Assembly (NCBI GenBank): GCA_021531775.1
Contig: JAFBIU010000014.1
Location: forward strand, 29,015-93,014
Source of the DNA: Parabacteroides distasonis
GTDB lineage: Bacteria; Bacteroidota; Bacteroidia; Bacteroidales; Tannerellaceae
DNA length: 64,000 nucleotides
Direction of reading: 5' to 3'
The number at the start of each line of letters is the position of its first letter. Positions within the stretch are counted from its first letter, which is position 1. Below, piece after piece: positions 38,248-48,882 of the stretch. Below the pieces are notes generated by a model. It had not been told where the DNA came from. It saw only the letters and a list, made by a program, of their open reading frames with translations, and did no database searches. Made by a program: the position numbers and the translations under genes.

Positions 38248-40008
38248 TTATTTTTCCTTTAAATCAACTCGAAGCTGCAACTCGTCCAACTGGCTCGGAT
38301 CCAAAATACCCGGAGCATCCAACATGACATCACGACCCGAATTATTCTTCGGGAATGCGATACAGTCGCGGATTGAATCCAGACCGGCAAACAAGGATAC
38401 CCAACGGTCCAATCCATAGGCCAAACCTCCGTGAGGGGGAGCTCCGTACTTGAAGGCGTTCATCAAGAAGCCGAAGCGTTCCTGTGCCTTCTCTTCCGTG
38501 AAGCCCAATACCCGGAACATCTTGTCCTGTAACTGGCTATCGTGGATACGGATCGAACCGCCACCTACCTCTACTCCGTTGATCACCATATCATAGGCAT
38601 TGGCACGAACAGCACCCGGATCAGCATCCAACAAAGGAATATCCTCCGGTTTCGGTGCTGTGAACGGATGGTGCATAGCATAGAAACGGTTATCCTCTTC
38701 GCTCCATTCCAACAGCGGGAAATCGATCACCCACAGGCAAGCGAACTTGTTCTTGTCGCGCAAGCCCAAACGATTACCCATCTCCAAGCGCAATTCACAC
38801 AACTGTTTACGCGTCTTCATCGCGTCATCACCCGACAGGATCAAAATCAAATCACCCGGTTGAGCGGCAAAGGCCTCCTTCATCTGCTGGAGTACCTCCT
38901 GCGAATAGAATTTATCGACGCTCGATTTGACGTGACCATCTGCCTCGACACGTGCATAAACCAAACCTTTGGCTCCAATCTGAGGACGTTTCACAAAATC
39001 GGTCAACTGATCCAATTGCTTGCGAGTATAGCTGGCAGCACCTGTTGCACAAATACCACCAATATAAGCAGCATTGTCAAATACAGAGAAGCCATGTCCC
39101 TTCAGGATGTCCATCAGTTCGACAAAACGCATACCGAAGCGCAAGTCAGGCTTGTCGCTACCATAATATTTCATGGCATCGTGCCACGTCATCCGCGGGA
39201 ATGCCTCTTTGATTTCGATGCCTTTGATCTTCTTGAACAGATCTTTTGCCATACCCTCGAAGAGTGTAATGATGTCTTCCTGCTCAACGAAACTCATCTC
39301 GCAGTCGATCTGTGTAAACTCCGGTTGGCGGTCGGCACGCAAATCCTCGTCACGGAAACACTTTACAATCTGGAAATAGCGGTCAAAACCAGAAACCATC
39401 AGCAGCTGCTTCAAAGTCTGGGGAGACTGCGGAAGGGCATAAAACTGTCCGGGATTCATTCGAGACGGCACGACAAAGTCACGTGCTCCCTCCGGAGTAG
39501 AATTGACCAAGATCGGAGTCTCCACTTCCAAGAATCCCTGTTCGTCCAGATAGCGACGCACTTCGAATGCCATTCGGTGGCGCAACTCCAGATTGGCACG
39601 TACACAATTACGACGTAAATCCAAATAACGGTATTTCATACGCAGATCATCACCTCCATCTGTCTCGTCTTCGATGGTAAAGGGAGGTGTTACAGCCGTA
39701 TTCAACACATTCAATTCCGACACAATCAATTCAATCTCACCTGTTGGCAGATTGGGATTCTTGCTTGAACGCTCGCGTACGGTTCCTACTACCTGAATCA
39801 CATACTCACGACCCAACTTGTTGGCCTTTTCGCACAAGTCGGCATTCACCTCTTGGTTAAATACCAATTGAGTAATACCATAACGATCGCGGAGATCGAC
39901 GAACGTCATACCGCCCATCTTCCTTATTTTCTGTACCCAGCCAGCCAGTGTGACCACCAAGCCCTCATCTGCCAGACGCAGGTTTCCACATGTTCTTGTT
40001 CTATACAT
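38248..40008 (-). CDS. aspS: Aspartyl-tRNA synthetase
   Basis: The 586-residue class II synthetase has an N-terminal OB anticodon-binding fold and the class II motifs. Motif 2 is [18 protein letters not shown] near 216-233, and motif 3 is [15 protein letters not shown] near 533-547. A GAD insertion domain typical of the bacterial form lies between. It charges tRNA-Asp. First gene of the aspS-nif3-zinc ribbon-tilS unit. Confidence 0.97.
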   Translation of the reverse strand: MYRTRTCGNLRLADEGLVVTLAGWVQKIRKMGGMTFVDLRDRYGITQLVFNQEVNADLCEKANKLGREYVIQVVGTVRERSSKNPNLPTGEIELIVSELNVLNTAVTPPFTIEDETDGGDDLRMKYRYLDLRRNCVRANLELRHRMAFEVRRYLDEQGFLEVETPILVNSTPEGARDFVVPSRMNPGQFYALPQSPQTLKQLLMVSGFDRYFQIVKCFRDEDLRADRQPEFTQIDCEMSFVEQEDIITLFEGMAKDLFKKIKGIEIKEAFPRMTWHDAMKYYGSDKPDLRFGMRFVELMDILKGHGFSVFDNAAYIGGICATGAASYTRKQLDQLTDFVKRPQIGAKGLVYARVEADGHVKSSVDKFYSQEVLQQMKEAFAAQPGDLILILSGDDAMKTRKQLCELRLEMGNRLGLRDKNKFACLWVIDFPLLEWSEEDNRFYAMHHPFTAPKPEDIPLLDADPGAVRANAYDMVINGVEVGGGSIRIHDSQLQDKMFRVLGFTEEKAQERFGFLMNAFKYGAPPHGGLAYGLDRWVSLFAGLDSIRDCIAFPKNNSGRDVMLDAPGILDPSQLDELQLRVDLKEK

Positions 40009-40045
40009 CTTTTCTGAAAGAATTTATAGGTAATATTACATTCGG

Positions 40046-40053
40046 CAAAAATA
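40046..40053 (-). promoter_or_regulatory. -7 box of the aspS operon
   Basis: Minus-strand TATTTTTG with TTTG at 40073-40070, a short 16-base spacer. The leader would be about 30 bases. Confidence 0.5.
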
Positions 40054-40101
40054 CTACTTTTTTTCCATGCAAAATAATTTTTCAAAAAAAAGCGCGATTT
40101 G

Positions 40102-40132
40102 TTTGCAGGTTCTCAAATATTGCATACATTTG
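40102..40132 (+). promoter_or_regulatory. Promoter of the trp operon
   Basis: TTTG (40102-40105), a 19-base spacer and TACATTTG (40125-40132) give a complete Bacteroidales promoter. Transcription would start near 40138, about 35 bases before the leader ATG. Confidence 0.75.
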
Positions 40133-40172
40133 CGACCGTAATTCAAAAACAAACGAAAAGTAAACAGATAAA

Positions 40173-40232
40173 ATGAAAACTTTGAACAATACATATTGGT
40201 GGTGGCGCTCTTTACTACTTCAACAGTCGTAA
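40173..40232 (+). CDS. trpL: Trp leader peptide (19 residues, three consecutive Trp)
   Basis: The short frame ATG 40173 to TAA 40230-40232 reads MKTLNNTYWWWRSLLLQQS. Three Trp codons in a row (40197-40205), a promoter just upstream and an intrinsic terminator just downstream, before trpB, are the hallmarks of a transcription attenuator. When charged Trp-tRNA is scarce, the ribosome should stall here and prevent terminator formation. Its expression is inferred from the layout. Confidence 0.85.
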   Translation: MKTLNNTYWWWRSLLLQQS

Positions 40233-40270
40233 GGGACGAGGATCCGTATGTATAATAATACAATAAAATA

Positions 40271-40306
40271 AAAAGAGGTCTGTCGCACTTGCGATAGGCC
40301 TCTTTT
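40271..40306 (+). terminator. trp attenuator terminator
   Basis: AAAAGAGGTCTGTCGC pairs along 16 positions with GCGATAGGCCTCTTTT (two G-T wobbles) around the loop ACTT, followed by CTTTTAC. It stands between trpL and trpB. The antiterminator partner could not be resolved by eye. Confidence 0.85.
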
Positions 40307-40354
40307 CTTTTACAATACATTTTGAGAACAACAAAAACAACGATACTGAAAAAG

Positions 40355-41569
40355 ATGAAAACGTATTTAGTGAACAAAGATGGTTATTATGGTGAATTTG
40401 GAGGAGCCTATATTCCGGAAATTCTCCATCAATGTGTAACAGATCTCCAAGCGTGTTACCTGGATGTGCTCCAGAGCGACAGCTTCAAACGGGAATTTGC
40501 CCAATTGTTGCGGGACTATGTAGGTCGTCCTTCTCCACTCTATTTAGCCAAACGGCTCAGTGAGAAGTATGGTTGCAAGATTTATCTGAAACGGGAAGAC
40601 CTGAACCATACAGGAGCACACAAGATCAACAACACCATCGGACAGATTCTATTGGCCCGCCGAATGGGCAAACAACGGATTATTGCCGAAACGGGAGCCG
40701 GTCAGCATGGTGTTGCAACAGCAACGGTCTGTGCACTGATGAACATGGAATGTGTCGTCTATATGGGTAAGACCGATGTCGAACGTCAACATGCCAATGT
40801 GCAGAAGATGCAAATGCTGGGTGCAACGGTTGTACCGGTTACCTCCGGGAACATGACATTGAAAGATGCCACCAACGAAGCCATCCGTGACTGGTGTTGC
40901 CATCCGGACAATACCTATTATATAATTGGATCTACCGTAGGTCCACACCCCTATCCGGATATGGTTGCCCGGCTGCAATCGGTCATCAGCGAAGAGATCA
41001 AAAAACAGCTGTTGGAACAAGAGGGACGCGACTACCCCGATTACCTCTTTGCATGTGTCGGAGGTGGCAGCAATGCAGCCGGTACAATCTACCATTTTGT
41101 CGATGATGAACGGGTCAAGATCGTGCTGGCAGAAGCGGGTGGCAAAGGAATTCATTCTGGCATGAGTGCTGCAACCATCCAATTGGGTAAAGTGGGGATC
41201 ATCCATGGAGCCCGAACCCTGGTCATGCAGAATGAAGATGGACAAATTGAAGAACCCTATTCAATTTCTGCCGGACTCGATTATCCAGGTATCGGTCCGA
41301 TTCATGCCAATTTGAGTCAGACCCATCGGGCCACGATTCTGGCAGTCGATGATGATGAAGCCCTCGATGCAGCTTTCGAACTGACACGTATCGAAGGAAT
41401 TATTCCGGCACTGGAAAGTGCACATGCACTGGGAGCATTAAAGAAGGTTTCTTTCCAACCGACCGATGTAGTCGTATTGACGGTTTCCGGTCGTGGCGAC
41501 AAAGATATGGAGACCTATATCAAATACAAACAACAAGCGGACCAACTAAAAACAAACTCAAACAGATGA
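40355..41569 (+). CDS. trpB: Tryptophan synthase beta subunit
   Basis: The 404-residue PLP enzyme joins indole and serine to make tryptophan. The PLP Lys is in [13 protein letters not shown] near 80-92, ETGAGQHG follows, and GGGSNAAG binds the phosphate. The ATG at 40355 is chosen, since an upstream TTG at 40322 falls just after the attenuator terminator. First structural gene of trpB-E-G-D-C-F-A; its stop overlaps the trpE start by 4 bases. Confidence 0.96.
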   Translation: MKTYLVNKDGYYGEFGGAYIPEILHQCVTDLQACYLDVLQSDSFKREFAQLLRDYVGRPSPLYLAKRLSEKYGCKIYLKREDLNHTGAHKINNTIGQILLARRMGKQRIIAETGAGQHGVATATVCALMNMECVVYMGKTDVERQHANVQKMQMLGATVVPVTSGNMTLKDATNEAIRDWCCHPDNTYYIIGSTVGPHPYPDMVARLQSVISEEIKKQLLEQEGRDYPDYLFACVGGGSNAAGTIYHFVDDERVKIVLAEAGGKGIHSGMSAATIQLGKVGIIHGARTLVMQNEDGQIEEPYSISAGLDYPGIGPIHANLSQTHRATILAVDDDEALDAAFELTRIEGIIPALESAHALGALKKVSFQPTDVVVLTVSGRGDKDMETYIKYKQQADQLKTNSNR

Positions 41570-42972
41570 AAACATTCCATTTCCATACAATCAGCAAACA
41601 GGTGTTGGGAGATTTACACACACCCGTAAGTGTCTATCTCAAAGTACGTGATGTCTATCCGGAATCTGCTCTTTTGGAGAGTTCCGACTTCCATGGCAAC
41701 GAGAACAGCCTTTCTTACATTGCCCTGTGCCCTTTGGCCAGTATCGGCATCAACAATGGAGCCTGTACGGCAACCTATCCCGATGGTAGTCGGGAAATAA
41801 CCCCTCTCTCCGATTCATTCAATGTGGCAGATGCGATGAATCAGTTCCTCCAGCACTACACCATTGAGGGTGATCAGAAGAAGGTTTGTGGTTTGTTCGG
41901 TTACACGGCTTTCGATGCGGTACGCTATTTTGAGCACATTCCCGTCATGGAGGTTCATCATGAAGAGAATGACGCACCCGATATGCTCTACATATTATAT
42001 AAGTATCTCTTGGTATTTAACCATTTCAAGAATGAGCTGACCTTGATCGAGCTGTTGCAGGATGACGAAAGCGACCATTTGCGTGAGATTGCCACCTTGA
42101 TCGAGAACCGTAACTTTGCATCCTACAATTTTCAGACTGTAGGTCAAGAGAGTTCTCCCATCACGGACGAAGAGTACAAAGCTATGGTTCGACAAGGTGT
42201 CAAACATTGCTTGCGAGGAGATGTCTTCCAGATTGTCCTGAGTCGTCGGTTTGAACAAGCTTTTCAGGGTGATGACTTCAAAGTCTATCGGGCACTTCGC
42301 AGTATTAATCCTTCCCCCTACCTGTTCTATTTTGACTTTGGTGGTTTCCGTATCTTCGGATCCTCTCCGGAGACCCATTGTAAAGTCATTGATGGACATG
42401 CAAGCATCGACCCCATTGCCGGAACAGCTTTCCGCACTGGAAACATGGAGGTAGATAAGCAACGTACGGAGGCTCTCCTGGCCGATCCGAAAGAGAATGC
42501 AGAACATGTGATGTTGGTCGATCTGGCCCGTAACGATCTCAGTCGAAATGCCCATCACGTACAGGTGGACTTTTACAAGGAGGTACAGTATTACAGCCAT
42601 GTGATTCACCTGGTTTCACGGGTCAGTGGTGATGTGGAAGCAACCAGCAATCCCATCAAGACCTACATCGACACGTTCCCAGCCGGTACACTCAGTGGAG
42701 CTCCCAAAGTACGAGCCATGCAGTTGATCACCGACATCGAGAAACACAACCGAGGAGCTTACGGCGGCTGCATTGGTTTCATTGGTCTCGATGGTGATTT
42801 GAATCAGGCAATCACCATCCGTACGTTTGTCAGCCGAGGCAATGTGCTCTACTACCAGGCAGGTGCCGGTATTGTGGCCAAGAGTAATGACGAGCGTGAA
42901 CTGCAAGAGGTAAACAACAAACTGGGTGCACTCAAAAAGGCCATCGATTTGGCTACTACATTAATTAACTAA
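41566..42972 (+). CDS. trpE: Anthranilate synthase component I
   Basis: The 468-residue chorismate-using enzyme forms anthranilate with TrpG. Conserved chorismate-binding segments are [11 protein letters not shown] and [20 protein letters not shown] at 36-40 is the N-terminal tryptophan-binding motif, so feedback inhibition is expected. It starts within the trpB stop (ATGA overlap). Confidence 0.96.
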   Translation: MKTFHFHTISKQVLGDLHTPVSVYLKVRDVYPESALLESSDFHGNENSLSYIALCPLASIGINNGACTATYPDGSREITPLSDSFNVADAMNQFLQHYTIEGDQKKVCGLFGYTAFDAVRYFEHIPVMEVHHEENDAPDMLYILYKYLLVFNHFKNELTLIELLQDDESDHLREIATLIENRNFASYNFQTVGQESSPITDEEYKAMVRQGVKHCLRGDVFQIVLSRRFEQAFQGDDFKVYRALRSINPSPYLFYFDFGGFRIFGSSPETHCKVIDGHASIDPIAGTAFRTGNMEVDKQRTEALLADPKENAEHVMLVDLARNDLSRNAHHVQVDFYKEVQYYSHVIHLVSRVSGDVEATSNPIKTYIDTFPAGTLSGAPKVRAMQLITDIEKHNRGAYGGCIGFIGLDGDLNQAITIRTFVSRGNVLYYQAGAGIVAKSNDERELQEVNNKLGALKKAIDLATTLIN

Positions 42973-42989
42973 CAAGAAGAATCAGACAG

Positions 42990-43559
42990 ATGGAAAAGAT
43001 ATTATTGTTCGACAATTACGACTCATTCACCTACAACCTGCTCCACATACTCAAGGAGTTTGGAGCTGACGTAGAAGTCTATCGAAACGATCGTATCTCG
43101 TTGGAGGAGGTGGACCGTTTCGACAAGATCCTGCTTTCGCCGGGTCCCGGTATTCCAGAAGAGGCTGGCATTCTCCTGCCTTTGATCAAGCGTTATGCTC
43201 CGACAAAAAGCATTTTGGGTGTCTGCTTAGGCGAACAGGCCATCGGCCAAGCCTTTGGTGCCCAATTGATCAATCTGACCGAAGTGCATCATGGTGAATG
43301 TTCCGATGTACAGATTCTGGCTCCTGATCCCTTGTTTGACGGATTGGACCCTGTTTTCCGTGCTGGTCGCTACCATTCATGGGTCGTTTCGAAAGAGAAT
43401 TTCCCCGATTGTCTGGAGATTACAGCCGAGGATGTGATTGAGGGACAGATCATGGCCCTTCGTCATCGTACTTACGATGTTCGAGGTATTCAATTCCACC
43501 CGGAATCGGTCTTGACCCCTCAAGGCAAATTGATCATCCAAAATTGGTTGAAGAAATAA
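42990..43559 (+). CDS. trpG: Anthranilate synthase component II (glutamine amidotransferase)
   Basis: The 189-residue class I amidotransferase supplies ammonia to TrpE. The nucleophile is Cys79 in GVCLGEQ, and His and Glu are in GIQFHPESVL near the end. It is a separate protein, not fused to TrpD or TrpE. Confidence 0.95.
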   Translation: MEKILLFDNYDSFTYNLLHILKEFGADVEVYRNDRISLEEVDRFDKILLSPGPGIPEEAGILLPLIKRYAPTKSILGVCLGEQAIGQAFGAQLINLTEVHHGECSDVQILAPDPLFDGLDPVFRAGRYHSWVVSKENFPDCLEITAEDVIEGQIMALRHRTYDVRGIQFHPESVLTPQGKLIIQNWLKK

Positions 43560-43594
43560 AGGTTGAATATTTAAGAAGTATAGGAGACTATCAA

Positions 43595-44593
43595 ATGAAA
43601 CAAATACTATATAGACTGTTCGAACATCAATATTTGGGCCGTGAAGAAGCACGTACCATTTTAGAGAACATTGCTGCAGGCAAATACAATGATTCACAAA
43701 TTGCCAGCTTGATTACGGTCTTTCTGATGCGCAGTATCTCGGTCGAAGAATTAACCGGTTTCCGGGAAGCCCTGTTGGAGATGCGCGTCCCCATCAACCT
43801 GTCGGAATTCAAGCCAATTGACATTGTCGGTACAGGTGGAGATGGCAAGAACACCTTCAACATCAGTACGACCTCCTGTTTCGTTGTAGCTGGTGCCGGA
43901 TACAACGTCGTGAAACATGGTAACTATGGAGCTACCTCTGTCAGTGGAGCCAGCAACGTCATGGAGCAACATGGTGTAAAGTTCACGAATGACGAACAGA
44001 AACTTCGTCACTCCATCGAGTCTTGTGGCATTGCCTATCTGCACGCACCCCTCTTCAACCCAGCCTTGAAGGCTGTGGCTCCCGTACGAAAGAGTTTGGG
44101 TGTCCGTAGTTTCTTCAACATGTTGGGTCCGTTGGTCAATCCGGTCATTCCCACCTACCAATTGTTGGGCGTTTACAACTTGCCACTGTTACGACTCTAC
44201 AATTACACCTATCAGGCAAGTGGAACCCAGTTTGCGGTTGTTCACAGCATGGACGGATACGACGAAATCTCACTTACGTCCGATTTCAAAGTAGCCATGG
44301 CTAACAAGGAAAAGATCTACACACCCGAAATGTTAGGTTTTGCCCGTTGCAGTGAACAGGATCTGGATGGTGGAAACACACCCGAAGATGCAGCCCGCAT
44401 CTTTGATGCCGTCTTGAGCAATCAGGCAACAGAGGCACAAAAGAATTGTGTGATTGCCAATGCTGGTTTTGCCATTCACGTCATTCATCCCGAACGGAAT
44501 ATTTCAGACTGTTTGGCCGAGGCTCGCGAGTCGCTGGAAAGTGGTAAGGCACTGGAGACCTTCCGAAAGTTCTTATCGTTAAATGCTGAATGA
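43595..44593 (+). CDS. trpD: Anthranilate phosphoribosyltransferase
   Basis: The 332-residue enzyme transfers phosphoribose from PRPP to anthranilate. DIVGTGGDGKNTFNIST and KHGNYGATSVSGASN are the glycine-rich PRPP and anthranilate motifs. The ATG at 43595, preceded by AGGAGA, is preferred over an upstream start at 43544 that lies inside trpG. Confidence 0.95.
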   Translation: MKQILYRLFEHQYLGREEARTILENIAAGKYNDSQIASLITVFLMRSISVEELTGFREALLEMRVPINLSEFKPIDIVGTGGDGKNTFNISTTSCFVVAGAGYNVVKHGNYGATSVSGASNVMEQHGVKFTNDEQKLRHSIESCGIAYLHAPLFNPALKAVAPVRKSLGVRSFFNMLGPLVNPVIPTYQLLGVYNLPLLRLYNYTYQASGTQFAVVHSMDGYDEISLTSDFKVAMANKEKIYTPEMLGFARCSEQDLDGGNTPEDAARIFDAVLSNQATEAQKNCVIANAGFAIHVIHPERNISDCLAEARESLESGKALETFRKFLSLNAE

Positions 44594-44599
44594 TGCGTC

Positions 44600-45427
44600 A
44601 TGAAGGATATCTTGCAAGAAATCATTGCGAATAAGCGCATGGAGGTTGAGCGACACAAACAGGCAGTCGGATTGCAAACACTGCTTGCGTTAGGTGGTGA
44701 GCGTATGAATCGTCCGACGATCAGCATGCGTCAATCATTGGCCCAGTCATCTTCGGGTATTATTGCCGAGTTCAAACGTCGTAGTCCTTCGAAAGGCTGG
44801 CTTCATCGAGGAGCCCAAGTGGCCGATGTGATTCCGACCTATGCAAAGGCGGGAGCAGCCGCCTGTTCCATTCTGACGGACAACCCCTATTTCGGAGGTT
44901 CGTTGGGTGACTTGAAACAGGCACGTGATCTGGTACAGATTCCACTCCTCCGCAAAGATTTTGTAGTTGACTCGTACCAACTCTTCCAAGCACGGGTCAT
45001 GGGAGCAGATGCGATTCTGCTGATTGCAGCCGCTTTGGACCGTCAAGCCTGTCAAACCTTGGCCGCCACAGCCCACAGCCTGCAATTGGAAGTGCTGTTG
45101 GAAGTTCATCGGGAAGAAGAATTGGAATACGTCAATGAAGACATCGACATGTTGGGAGTCAACAACCGCAATTTGGGAACCTTCCATACGGATGTGGAAA
45201 ACTCCTTCCGGTTGATAGAGGCGATGAAACAGGTACCCTACCATCCCCTGTTGGTGTCAGAAAGTGGCATTTCCAATCCGGCTACCGTAGCACAGTTGCG
45301 CGAAGCTGGTTTTCGAGGCTTCCTCATTGGTGAGACGTTCATGAAGACAGCACAACCCGGTGAAACGTTGAGTTCTTTTATAGCCGCTATTCAGTCGTCT
45401 GTTTCATCTCAATCTGTCGAAGTATGA
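44600..45427 (+). CDS. trpC: Indole-3-glycerol-phosphate synthase
   Basis: The 275-residue TIM-barrel enzyme closes the indole ring. EFKRRSPSKGWL, LLRKDFVVDSYQ, GVNNRNLGT and SESGIS are the catalytic and phosphate-binding segments. It is not fused to TrpF. Its last codons overlap trpF by 4 bases. Confidence 0.95.
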   Translation: MKDILQEIIANKRMEVERHKQAVGLQTLLALGGERMNRPTISMRQSLAQSSSGIIAEFKRRSPSKGWLHRGAQVADVIPTYAKAGAAACSILTDNPYFGGSLGDLKQARDLVQIPLLRKDFVVDSYQLFQARVMGADAILLIAAALDRQACQTLAATAHSLQLEVLLEVHREEELEYVNEDIDMLGVNNRNLGTFHTDVENSFRLIEAMKQVPYHPLLVSESGISNPATVAQLREAGFRGFLIGETFMKTAQPGETLSSFIAAIQSSVSSQSVEV

Positions 45428-46047
45428 AAATCAAAGTTTGTGGAATGCGAGAACCGGATAATATCCAAGCTGTTGCCCAATTGGGCATTGATTGGATGGG
45501 GTTTATTTTCTACCCCCGTTCTCCCCGATTCTACACCGGTCATGCGGAAGCTATTCAGCAGCTGCCTTGCAGAAAAGTGGGTGTCTTTGTCAATGCCACA
45601 ACGGAGGAAATGATGGAAACAGCTACTCATTTCCGGTTAGACTACTTACAACTGCATGGTCAAGAGACTCCGGAACAATGCCATACGCTCCAGAAGCGAG
45701 GGTATGGTCTGATCAAGGCACTCTCCATCGCGACAGCGGCTGATGTGGAACGGGTAACGGACTATGCCGGTCGAGTCGATTATCTCCTATTCGACACGAA
45801 ATGTAGCCAATACGGAGGCAGTGGACGCTCTTTCGACTGGTCAGTCCTGCAAAATTATAAAGGCGAAACACCTTTCCTTCTTAGCGGAGGAATTGGTCCG
45901 GACAGTCTGAAAGCATTGAGCCAGTTCCATCATCCGCTTTGGGCAGGCGTTGATCTCAACAGTGCATTCGAATCTGTACCCGGTCACAAAGAGGTGGACC
46001 GGCTACGTACATTTATCCAACAATTTCAAACAATCAAACAAAGATGA
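45424..46047 (+). CDS. trpF: Phosphoribosylanthranilate isomerase
   Basis: The 207-residue TIM-barrel isomerase begins [13 protein letters not shown] with the catalytic Cys, and has [10 protein letters not shown] and a later DTK segment with the catalytic Asp. It carries out the Amadori step before TrpC. It overlaps trpC and trpA by 4 bases each. Confidence 0.95.
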   Translation: MKIKVCGMREPDNIQAVAQLGIDWMGFIFYPRSPRFYTGHAEAIQQLPCRKVGVFVNATTEEMMETATHFRLDYLQLHGQETPEQCHTLQKRGYGLIKALSIATAADVERVTDYAGRVDYLLFDTKCSQYGGSGRSFDWSVLQNYKGETPFLLSGGIGPDSLKALSQFHHPLWAGVDLNSAFESVPGHKEVDRLRTFIQQFQTIKQR

Positions 46048-46820
46048 ATCGCATAACAACACTATTCCAACAGAAACAACACGGAATCCTTTCCGTCTAT
46101 TTTACAGCGGGCTATCCGCAACGTGACGACACGACCAAGGTGTTACAAGCCTTGGCCGACAAAGGCATTGACATGGTTGAAGTGGGTATTCCCTTCTCCG
46201 ATCCGATGGCCGATGGGCCTGTCATCCAACAAGCAGCCACCCAGGCTCTACGTAATGGAATGTCCTTGCGTCTGCTCTTTGAACAGCTTCAATCCGTTCG
46301 TGAGACCATTCAAATTCCAATTATCCTGATGGGTTATCTGAATCCGATCATGCAGTTTGGCTTCGAGCAATTCTGTCAACGTTGTGTGGAAGTGGGTGTC
46401 GATGGAATGATCATCCCGGATCTGCCCTATGCCGATTACATGGCTGACTACAAACCGATTGCAGACCGCTACGACCTGAAGGTAATCATGCTCATCACAC
46501 CGGAGACTTCCGAAGAACGTGTACGACTGATTGACGCCCACACCAGTGGTTTCATCTACATGGTTTCCAGTGCAGCCACGACCGGAGCGCAAAAGAGTTT
46601 CAACGAACAGAAACAGGCCTATTTCCGTCGTGTGAATGCAATGGGTTTACAGAATCCTCGACTCGTTGGTTTCGGCATCAGCAACAAGGCCACCTACGAA
46701 GCGGCCGATGCGAATTCCTGTGGAGGCATCATTGGCAGCAAGTTTGTGCAGTTGCTGGGCAGTGAACCCACTCCAGCCGCTGCCGTGGACAAGCTACTGG
46801 CCTGTCTCCGGGATGAATGA
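46044..46820 (+). CDS. trpA: Tryptophan synthase alpha subunit
   Basis: The 258-residue TIM barrel cleaves indole-3-glycerol phosphate to indole for Trp[19 protein letters not shown] has the catalytic Glu and Asp. It is the last gene of the operon, five genes away from trpB in transcript order. Confidence 0.96.
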   Translation: MNRITTLFQQKQHGILSVYFTAGYPQRDDTTKVLQALADKGIDMVEVGIPFSDPMADGPVIQQAATQALRNGMSLRLLFEQLQSVRETIQIPIILMGYLNPIMQFGFEQFCQRCVEVGVDGMIIPDLPYADYMADYKPIADRYDLKVIMLITPETSEERVRLIDAHTSGFIYMVSSAATTGAQKSFNEQKQAYFRRVNAMGLQNPRLVGFGISNKATYEAADANSCGGIIGSKFVQLLGSEPTPAAAVDKLLACLRDE

Positions 46821-46822
46821 TT

Positions 46823-46840
46823 GCCTGTACAGGCTCTTTT
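46823..46840 (+). terminator. Weak terminator-like palindrome after trpA
   Basis: GCCTGTACAGGC is a perfect 12-bp palindrome followed by TCTTTT, just after the trpA stop. Confidence 0.4.
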
Positions 46841-46841
46841 G

Positions 46842-46944
46842 TTGAATGAATACTGTCCAAAATAGGCTATAAGATAGAAAAAGGCAAGGAATCTGACCTA
46901 CGAATCAATTTTTATGCTTACATTTGGACAGTTTATTCATTCAA
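46842..46944. repeat. Inverted repeat upstream of the isomerase gene
   Basis: TTGAATGAATACTGTCCAAA (46842-46861) is mirrored at 46923-46944 with two extra bases, 61 bases apart. The right arm overlaps a -7 box, so it may bind a regulator or form a leader hairpin. Confidence 0.6.
46919..46926 (+). promoter_or_regulatory. -7 box of the isomerase-like gene
   Basis: TACATTTG, perfect. Transcription would start near 46932, inside the right arm of the inverted repeat. Confidence 0.55.
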
Positions 46945-46969
46945 TAATAGAAAAACACAGGAAAGAATC

Positions 46970-47968
46970 ATGGCAAGAAAAGTAGGATTATTTACCGCTC
47001 AATTTGGCGATCTGCCCTTGAAAGCGGTCTGTGAAACAGCAGAACGATTGGGTTTTGACGGTTTGGAAGTAACCTGTTGTAGTGAACATCATTTTAGACT
47101 GGATCAATTAAGTCAAGCCTATTGTGACGAGATCAAATCACTCGTCGAGAGTCACAATCTCAAGATTTTAGCCTTGTCGAACCATTTGGTTGGCCAATGT
47201 GTCTGCGATCGGTTGGACGAACGGCACAAAGCCATTGTTCCCGCTTACATCTGGGGAGATGGTGAACCGGAAGGTATTCATCAGCGTGCAGCCGAAGAGA
47301 TGATCAAGACGGGTCAGGCAGCCAGCATGTTGGGCTTGAAGACCGTAGTCGGCTTCACCGGTAGTCCCATTTGGCATTTACTCTACTCCTTCCCGCCTGT
47401 GCCTCCGTCAGCGATTGAAGCAGGTTATGAAGAGTTTGCACGTCGATTCACGCCAATCTTGGATGCCTATCAAGCCATGGGTATCCGTTTCGCATTGGAA
47501 ATCCATCCGACCGAAATTGCTTTCGACATTGTCTCGGCAGAACGTGCCTTGCAGGCTGTGAATTATCATCCTGCTTTTGGCTTCAACTTCGACCCGAGCC
47601 ACTTCGGTTATCAAGGAGTCGATTATGTAAAGTTCATCGATAAGTTTGGCGACCGCATTTTCCATGTTCACATGAAAGATGTCTGGTGGTCCGACAAACC
47701 GACTGAAGCCGGTGTATTCGGTGGACATACGAATTTCTGTGATCCGCGTCGTTACTGGGATTTCCGCAGTTTAGGCCGTGGCAAGATTCAGTTTGAAGAG
47801 ATTATTCGTGCACTCAACCGTGTTCACTACACCGGACCGCTCTCTGTCGAATGGGAAGATGGTTGTATGGACCGCGTTCAAGGAGCCGGAGAATCCTGTC
47901 GTTATGTAAAACAGATCGACTTCGTGCCTTCTGACATTGCTTTCGACTCGGCCTTCACCGATCGATAA
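46970..47968 (+). CDS. Sugar-phosphate isomerase/epimerase family (xylose isomerase-like TIM barrel)
   Basis: The 332-residue protein has the AP-endonuclease-2 fold. Metal-binding residues are visible in FALEIHPTEIAFD, FNFDPSHFGYQG, IFHVHMKDVWW and SVEWEDG. It likely acts on a sugar or inositol derivative; the substrate is unknown. No signal peptide. The outer-membrane protein gene follows after 11 bases, so they may share a transcript. Confidence 0.88.
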   Translation: MARKVGLFTAQFGDLPLKAVCETAERLGFDGLEVTCCSEHHFRLDQLSQAYCDEIKSLVESHNLKILALSNHLVGQCVCDRLDERHKAIVPAYIWGDGEPEGIHQRAAEEMIKTGQAASMLGLKTVVGFTGSPIWHLLYSFPPVPPSAIEAGYEEFARRFTPILDAYQAMGIRFALEIHPTEIAFDIVSAERALQAVNYHPAFGFNFDPSHFGYQGVDYVKFIDKFGDRIFHVHMKDVWWSDKPTEAGVFGGHTNFCDPRRYWDFRSLGRGKIQFEEIIRALNRVHYTGPLSVEWEDGCMDRVQGAGESCRYVKQIDFVPSDIAFDSAFTDR

Positions 47969-47979
47969 TTTGGGACAAT

Positions 47980-48846
47980 ATGCGATTAGTACGACAACTA
48001 TTTACACTATCCGCTGGATTATTATTCACCTTTCATCCGGTAGTCGCCGAAGACGACAGCTGGCGCGAGAACATGGAAAACCTGATTTATGCGCCACGCT
48101 ATTTCGGACCCAATGCCTTTCCGATCCCAACGTTGGAAACGGCAGAGGCGGCTACCCGATTTGAGGTGGAACTGCGGGGAGAGTATCATCACTATCAAGG
48201 CGACAAGACGAAAGACTTGTTTGCCCGTTTCCTCATGCCGCTCGTCAAAGGACGGGCGGGTATTGAGGTGACTTGGGTCATCAAAGAGAAGTACAAGATG
48301 ACACCCGAGACTGTTGCCGAACGTTCGGCTGTTGGCACGGAGAGTCCGATCGGTTGTCACGGAGACATCGTTGTCAGTTCCTATTTCCAGGTGCTGAAGA
48401 GTCCGAAATGGGTAGATATCCTGATTCGTGCCAATCTCAAGACAGCCAGCGGCAACCGCTTGTGTGACGCACGATTTACCGATGCTGCGGCCTATTGGTT
48501 TGATGCAACCTTCGGACGCGATCTGTATCAAAGTCCGGATGGCTGGTTCCGATTGCGAGCACAAGTGACGGGAGGATTCTATTGCTGGATGACGAACGAC
48601 ATGGTTCACAGGCAGAATGACGCATTCACCTTCGGAGTCGGATTCACCGCTGACTACCGGCATTTCCGGTTCAACACCGACCTGTCAGGCATTCATGGCT
48701 ATGAGAACAACGGAGACCGTCCCTTGGTCTGGCGCAACAAACTCGCTTACGAAATCAAAAAGAATATCATCAGTTTCCGGTTCGACCACGGCATGAAAGA
48801 TCGTCTCTACGACAGCTATTCCCTCTCCTACACCCGTTGCTTTTGA
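47980..48846 (+). CDS. Outer-membrane protein of unknown function
   Basis: The 288-residue protein has a signal peptide ending near PVVAED. Alternating strands then run to a C-terminal SYTRCF, consistent with a barrel. No Pfam-like motif is recognised. It lies directly after the isomerase-like gene; a link is only positional. Confidence 0.7.
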   Translation: MRLVRQLFTLSAGLLFTFHPVVAEDDSWRENMENLIYAPRYFGPNAFPIPTLETAEAATRFEVELRGEYHHYQGDKTKDLFARFLMPLVKGRAGIEVTWVIKEKYKMTPETVAERSAVGTESPIGCHGDIVVSSYFQVLKSPKWVDILIRANLKTASGNRLCDARFTDAAAYWFDATFGRDLYQSPDGWFRLRAQVTGGFYCWMTNDMVHRQNDAFTFGVGFTADYRHFRFNTDLSGIHGYENNGDRPLVWRNKLAYEIKKNIISFRFDHGMKDRLYDSYSLSYTRCF

Positions 48847-48882
48847 AGCGAGCAACTCACCCCAAAAGGGTGAGATCCGCTT
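48846..48882. terminator. Bidirectional terminator
   Basis: AAGCG...CTCACCC pairs with GGGTGAG...CGCTT around CAAAA. The stop codons of both convergent genes touch its ends. Confidence 0.6.

Noticed and set aside
38542..39618. Plus-strand open frame (358 codons) inside aspS
   Set aside because: Antisense to aspS, whose class II synthetase motifs are intact.
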